64,000 nt of DNA from Atrichornis clamosus (taxonomy: Eukaryota; Chordata; Aves; Passeriformes; Menuridae), in contig WBMZ01003272.1 in the NCBI GenBank assembly GCA_013400975.1, positions 82,158 through 146,157 of the forward strand. Direction: 5' to 3'. Each line of letters begins with the position of its first letter. Position 1 is the first letter of the stretch. This document shows, one piece after another, positions 62,183 through 64,000 of the stretch. The position numbers and the translations under genes were made by a program. The notes under the pieces are model-generated. The model saw only the letters and a list, made by a program, of their open reading frames with translations. It searched no databases and was not told the origin of the DNA.

Positions 62183-62398
62183 CTGTGCTGAGCAGGTGCT
62201 CCAGGGCATCAGCATACTGCAGGACACGACTCCCAAAGATCCAGGACTGCAGGCGGTATGAGTGCCCGTCAGAGCTCCTCGGGTCCGTGTAGAACTTCTC
62301 CAGGTTACAGAACCCATTGAACTTCTCAGCCAGCAGCTTTCCATCCCCTGACAGCCTGTCCTGGTAATGGATGTCTGCTTCCGGGAAGTATTTCATTC
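62183..62398 (-). CDS. NDUFA10: NDUFA10 exon 3: longest coding exon of the kinase-like domain
   Basis: This exon is 216 nt long, with two bases completing Gly, 71 codons and one base of the next Gly. It runs from [13 protein letters not shown] to [10 protein letters not shown]. The segments [30 protein letters not shown] and LQY-DALEHLL are near-identical to the human protein as I recall it, which makes the identification secure. The acceptor is TTTTGTCAG above 62398 and the donor is GTTGGG from 62182 downward. Intron 3 on its 3' side is short (653 nt). There are no stops or frameshifts. Confidence 0.97.
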
Positions 62399-62904
62399 CT
62401 GACAAAAGAAGGAAGCCACAACAGAAATAAGCTGTGCTCATTTACAGCCAACACCTCTTCAGCTACTGAACACACATTTGTTCCTGAAACAGCTCCCAAA
62501 CAGCCCCAATCCTTTGCTCTGGCACATCAGAGGGAAATAAATCCAACCTTCAAGCACTGCCACCTTTCACCTCCCCAGAAAGAGCTGAGCTGTTCCAAGC
62601 ACAACCTTGTGTACATCCACACGGAAAATCTAAGCTCTCCAGAGGCCCGATGAGCACACCAACTCCTGGAATTTCACTCACAACAAATCCCAGCCACACA
62701 GGTATCCCAGAGACCTGACAGACATCCTCGTCCCAAGCCTCAGCAACATTACCTACAATCCCTCCCCATTCCCTGCAGCCTTGCCTGCAGGGAATTCCCC
62801 AGTCATTTCCCACCTAAGAAATGCTGCTTTGGTGGACTTCCTCTGCACAAGAATCACAGCTAAACTCTGTTAGCTCTTAGAAAAACAATTACAGTAAGAC
62901 ATAC
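62399..62904 (-). other. NDUFA10: NDUFA10 intron 2 (506 nt)
   Basis: Short intron with no recognised repeat and intact GT-AG ends. Confidence 0.85.
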
Positions 62905-63073
62905 CCAGTTTTTCTGCTATTTGCTGGGCCAACTTGCCCTTCCCGCAAGACAAATTTCCCTCCACTGTGAAGACTTTGCTGTACTCCCTGAACTTCTTGC
63001 TGGCCTTTTCTCCCAGCATATAAGCCAGCCACCCATACTGCAAACTCTGTTCAGGGCTGGTGTGAATTCTTGC
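62905..63073 (-). CDS. NDUFA10: NDUFA10 exon 2: complex I 42-kDa subunit, P-loop region
   Basis: NDUFA10 is a supernumerary subunit of NADH:ubiquinone oxidoreductase. It sits on the matrix side of the membrane arm and has the fold of deoxynucleoside kinases. It supports assembly and stability and has no established catalytic role in electron transfer. This 169-nt exon encodes 56 residues plus one base of the next Gly codon, from ARIHTSPEQ to AQQIAEKL. It contains the nucleotide-binding P-loop remnant EGNLSCGKGKLA, matching human DGNICTGKGKLA as I recall it, followed by the conserved AEKLG. The acceptor is CTTCCAG just above 63073 and the donor is GTATGT from 62904 downward. Phase is 0 in, 1 out. 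The protein continues through eight further exons to the TGA at 35368. The mitochondrial presequence is not in this exon. Confidence 0.96.
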
Positions 63074-63983
63074 CTGGAAGAGAAAACACATAAAAATCAG
63101 CATATTTAGGGTTTGTTTGGGGTTTTTTAGATGAAAGTGCAACTTTTTCAGACACTTCTACACACACACAGATGCACTCTCACACATCTAATACATGGAA
63201 TTTTATTCAGTAGCCCTAGCACTATCACTTCAAGCTTAGCAACTGAAACAGTAATTAGGCTGTGAAGTTGTTTATGAAATTAAAGGCTGAGAAGAAAGCA
63301 TGAAACAATTTTCAGTCTGAAGGCCAAACACACAGCATGCCCAGAGTTCCCAAGGGAGACCACTACATTATGCTTTTGTTTGCATTCTATTTGTTGTTGA
63401 GCATGTAATAACACTCAACCCTCTCTCAGGAGAGTTACAGCTTCATTTTAATATTGTTTAGTAGGCTAAAGTTAGGACTTGTTAATTTTAGAGGTTTTTT
63501 CCAGCACTTACAGTTCAATAATTTCTACACAACACAAAGATGGCAAGAAAGACCCACCCGGCCTGTAGGGCTGATGGCAGAGCTCAAAACCTCCCCCAGA
63601 CCCTAAGAGACAACGAATAAACCTTATTCTGAGCCGTGACCTCACACACAGGAGGGCTTATTTTTATTTAATACCCTTCTTGCAGCACCACAGCCATAGC
63701 TGAAGGTCGCCACACTCCACTCTGAGGCATTTAGCCCAGTCTCTACCTCACATCTCACCGCCTCTCCCAGCTCCCTGCATTCACTGACAGGGAATAGCCC
63801 TTCCCAAGGGACAGTCCAGCCCTGCACCGCCAGCACAGCACAGCCCGGCCCAGCCCAGGAGAGTGGTATCCTCACTCAGCCCCAGCAGGATGGAGCTCAG
63901 GACGAGGCCATGCCCGGCCGTCTCCGTTCACCCCCGGCAGGACAGAGCTCAGGAGCGAGCCCTACCCAGCCCCCCCTGCTCAC
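63074..63983 (-). other. NDUFA10: NDUFA10 intron 1, at least partly in window
   Basis: Lies upstream of exon 2 in the gene direction. GC and CpG content rise toward the window end, as expected near a promoter. It contains a CA run (63163-63174) and the beginning of a 52-bp tandem repeat. Its 5' limit depends on where exon 1 ends. Confidence 0.6.
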
Positions 63984-64000
63984 CCCCAGCAGGACGAAGC
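63825..64000. repeat. 52-bp minisatellite-like tandem repeat at the NDUFA10 5' end
   Basis: The motif CACCCCCAGCAGGA (or one- to two-base variants) starts at 63877, 63929 and 63981, exactly 52 bp apart, with GAGCTCAGGA following in the first two units. A more diverged copy starts at 63825. The last unit is cut by the window end, so the array may continue. On the minus strand each unit carries a splice-donor-like GGGGGTGA(G/A) or GGGGCTGAG. Confidence 0.75.
63984..64000 (-). CDS. NDUFA10: NDUFA10 exon 1, possible 3' end (partial, tentative)
   Basis: Exon 2 begins in phase 0, so exon 1 must end on a codon boundary before a GT donor. On the minus strand the last 17 bases of the window read, in the required phase, as Phe-Val-Leu-Leu-Gly followed by a GTGAGC donor (63983-63978). 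Joined to exon 2 this gives FVLLG-ARIHTSP. The human protein has an Ala/Arg/Val-rich mitochondrial presequence directly before its IHSS motif, so the join is plausible. The start codon and most of the presequence would lie beyond the window. The assignment is weak because the same donor-like motif recurs 52 bp and 104 bp away in a tandem repeat, and exon 1 could lie wholly upstream. Confidence 0.3.

Noticed and set aside
63642..63875. Possible NDUFA10 exon 1 or upstream gene on the minus strand (77 codons)
   Set aside because: It starts at GTG rather than ATG, shows no presequence-like join to exon 2, and lies in the repeat-containing, probable intron 1 region.

Overview
The window is vertebrate nuclear DNA, almost certainly from a bird and probably a songbird. 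It carries about three dozen CR1 (chicken repeat 1) LINE 3' ends in both orientations. Many belong to one closely related subfamily that keeps the usual CR1 3' terminus of short ATTCTATGA-like repeats. There is no bacterial-style gene packing. The only protein-coding gene I can support is split into short exons with normal GT-AG splice sites.

Right half (about 35.0-64.0 kb, minus strand): NDUFA10, the 42-kDa supernumerary subunit of mitochondrial complex I, which belongs to the deoxynucleoside-kinase fold family. I assembled nine coding exons (exons 2-10 by comparison with the human gene as I recall it). Every splice phase agrees and the frame stays open to a TGA at 35368-35370. Together they give 330 residues plus stop. 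The human protein has 355, so only the short exon 1 (mitochondrial presequence) is missing. Its last 17 bases may lie at the window edge (63984-64000), where a 52-bp tandem repeat copies the putative splice donor.

Left half (1 to about 35.0 kb): no gene could be supported. It holds scattered CR1 copies (about 11 in each orientation), a few simple repeats and some AT-rich or motif-rich stretches that could be conserved regulatory DNA. In mammals HDAC4 lies beyond the 3' end of NDUFA10, so this may be NDUFA10-HDAC4 intergenic DNA. That is synteny-based inference; no HDAC4 exon was seen.

Most long open frames in the window are either antisense readings of CR1 copies (a recurring MVWVGRDLKAH-type peptide) or chance frames in GC-rich DNA. 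No tRNA, rRNA, CRISPR array, intact transposon or retroviral gene was found. The points most worth checking are the 52-bp repeat over the exon 1 donor, a fold-back mutation inside one CR1, the antisense bias of CR1 within NDUFA10 introns, a CR1 remnant in the intron 3 branch-point zone, and several compact clusters of MEF2, homeodomain and E-box-like motifs.
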